Below are positions 5,906 through 6,599 of a DNA stretch of 6,599 nt, piece after piece. Where the stretch lies: positions 1 through 6,599 of the forward strand of contig JAPSGG010000086.1 of NCBI GenBank assembly GCA_031177845.1, given 5' to 3'. Both the position numbers and the translations under genes were made by a program. Numbering within the stretch: position 1 is the first letter of the stretch; each line of letters begins with the position of its first letter. Below the pieces are notes generated by a model, which worked only from the letters and a program-made list of their open reading frames with translations, ran no database searches and was not told where the DNA came from. Source of the DNA: Chromatiales bacterium (GTDB taxonomy: Bacteria > Pseudomonadota > Gammaproteobacteria > JACCYU01).

Positions 5906-6599
5906 GCGCTGGCCCCTCCGGTGATATCGCGAAATACCTCGTCCAGGCGGCCTTGCCGCAGGGTAAGGCCCTTCACCTGCCAGCCATGATGCTCGATGAC
6001 CTGATTGATCCGCGGCAGCAGCGCGGCGCCATTGCGCGGAACAAGGGTGAAGGCGTTGCCGTCGTCCGCGCGTTCCACCATAGCGACCTCCGGCAACGCT
6101 TCAAGTGCCGCCGCCGCGCCGTCGATCTTCTCCAACTGCAGCGTCAGGGCGCCGTGATAGCGCGAGCGTGCGGCGAGCCGTGCAGGCGTGTCGTCGGCCA
6201 GCAGTCGGCCCTGCCCGATAATCATGGCGCGGGTGCACACCGCCTCGACCTCTTCCAGAATATGCGTGGAGATGACGATGATCTTGTCGGCTGCCATACC
6301 GCGGATGAGTCTACGCACCTCGTATTTCTGGTTTGGATCTAGGCCATCGGTGGGTTCGTCCAGGATCAACACCTTTGGGTCGTGTAATATGGCCTGGGCG
6401 AGCCCGACTCGGCGCTGGTAGCCCTTGGACAACGTCTCGATGCGCTGGGCCAGCACATCGGTGAGGTGAACCACTTCGACGACCGCCCGCAGCCGCGCCA
6501 GGCGTCGTTGGCCGCGCAAGGCGCGCGCGCGGGCGATGAATTCTAGAAACTGAGCGACCGTCATCTCGCCGTATGCGGGCGCACCTTCGGGCAGGTAAC
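5902..6599 (-). CDS. ABC transporter ATP-binding protein, GldA-like (5' end outside window)
   Basis: This is the cytoplasmic ATPase subunit that drives the ABC-2 permease encoded next. The reading frame stays open past the Met codon at 6562-6564 to the window edge, and the upstream codons read YLPEGAPAYGE, the usual Q-loop neighbourhood of this family. The true start and the Walker A loop are therefore outside the window. Counting from that internal Met, the signature motif LSKGYQRRVGLA is at residues 45-56, Walker B with the catalytic Glu (LILDEPTDGLDP) at about 66-77, and the H-loop His (ISTH) at about 101. The roughly 100 C-terminal residues form the variable regulatory tail. The signature has LSKGY in place of the classical LSGGQ, which is normal for GldA-like ATPases. 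All visible catalytic motifs are intact. The TGA stop overlaps the permease ATG by four bases, which suggests translational coupling. The transported substrate cannot be read from the sequence. Confidence 0.95.
   Translation of the reverse strand, partial: YLPEGAPAYGEMTVAQFLEFIARARALRGQRRLARLRAVVEVVHLTDVLAQRIETLSKGYQRRVGLAQAILHDPKVLILDEPTDGLDPNQKYEVRRLIRGMAADKIIVISTHILEEVEAVCTRAMIIGQGRLLADDTPARLAARSRYHGALTLQLEKIDGAAAALEALPEVAMVERADDGNAFTLVPRNGAALLPRINQVIEHHGWQVKGLTLRQGRLDEVFRDITGGASA

Overview
The window is bacterial chromosome, most likely from a gammaproteobacterium or a related proteobacterium. That placement is inferred from the style of the ABC-transporter proteins; no taxonomic marker gene is present. 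All supported genes are on the minus strand, so the text reads from high to low coordinates.

Positions 6599 to 2164 hold one compact operon for a gliding-type (GldA/GldF/GldG-like) ABC system. In transcription order it contains an ATP-binding subunit (its start lies beyond the window), a six-helix ABC-2 permease, a large membrane-anchored GldG-like auxiliary protein, and a DUF4340 protein. Two junctions are 4-base ATGA overlaps. At the third, the permease stop codon abuts the next ribosome binding site. The ATPase and permease should form the membrane pump; the GldG-like and DUF4340 proteins are anchored partners with large domains outside the membrane. The substrate is unknown. The GldG-like gene is split by one in-frame amber codon (4893-4895) and is otherwise collinear with its family, so it is probably broken unless the codon is suppressed or is a sequence error.

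Positions 1 to about 2167 are different: short genes, fragments, a frameshift and long non-coding stretches. The pieces look like a decayed prophage replication/packaging segment: a C-terminal tail resembling a phage primase/helicase fused against the DUF4340 stop codon, a 47-bp dyad of four CTGCG boxes, two overlapping small genes, a 27-codon ORF with a strong ribosome binding site, a frameshifted terminase small subunit, a strong hairpin and an 83-residue terminase-associated protein. No terminase large subunit, capsid gene or integrase is visible. Positions 1 to 493 hold only weak fragments that I cannot identify.

The host operon and the phage debris share a strand and meet without a gap at about 2164, which marks a rearrangement or deletion boundary. 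I see no CRISPR array, tRNA, rRNA or complete insertion sequence. I found no convincing new biological system; the amber-interrupted GldG gene and the four-box dyad are the points most worth checking.
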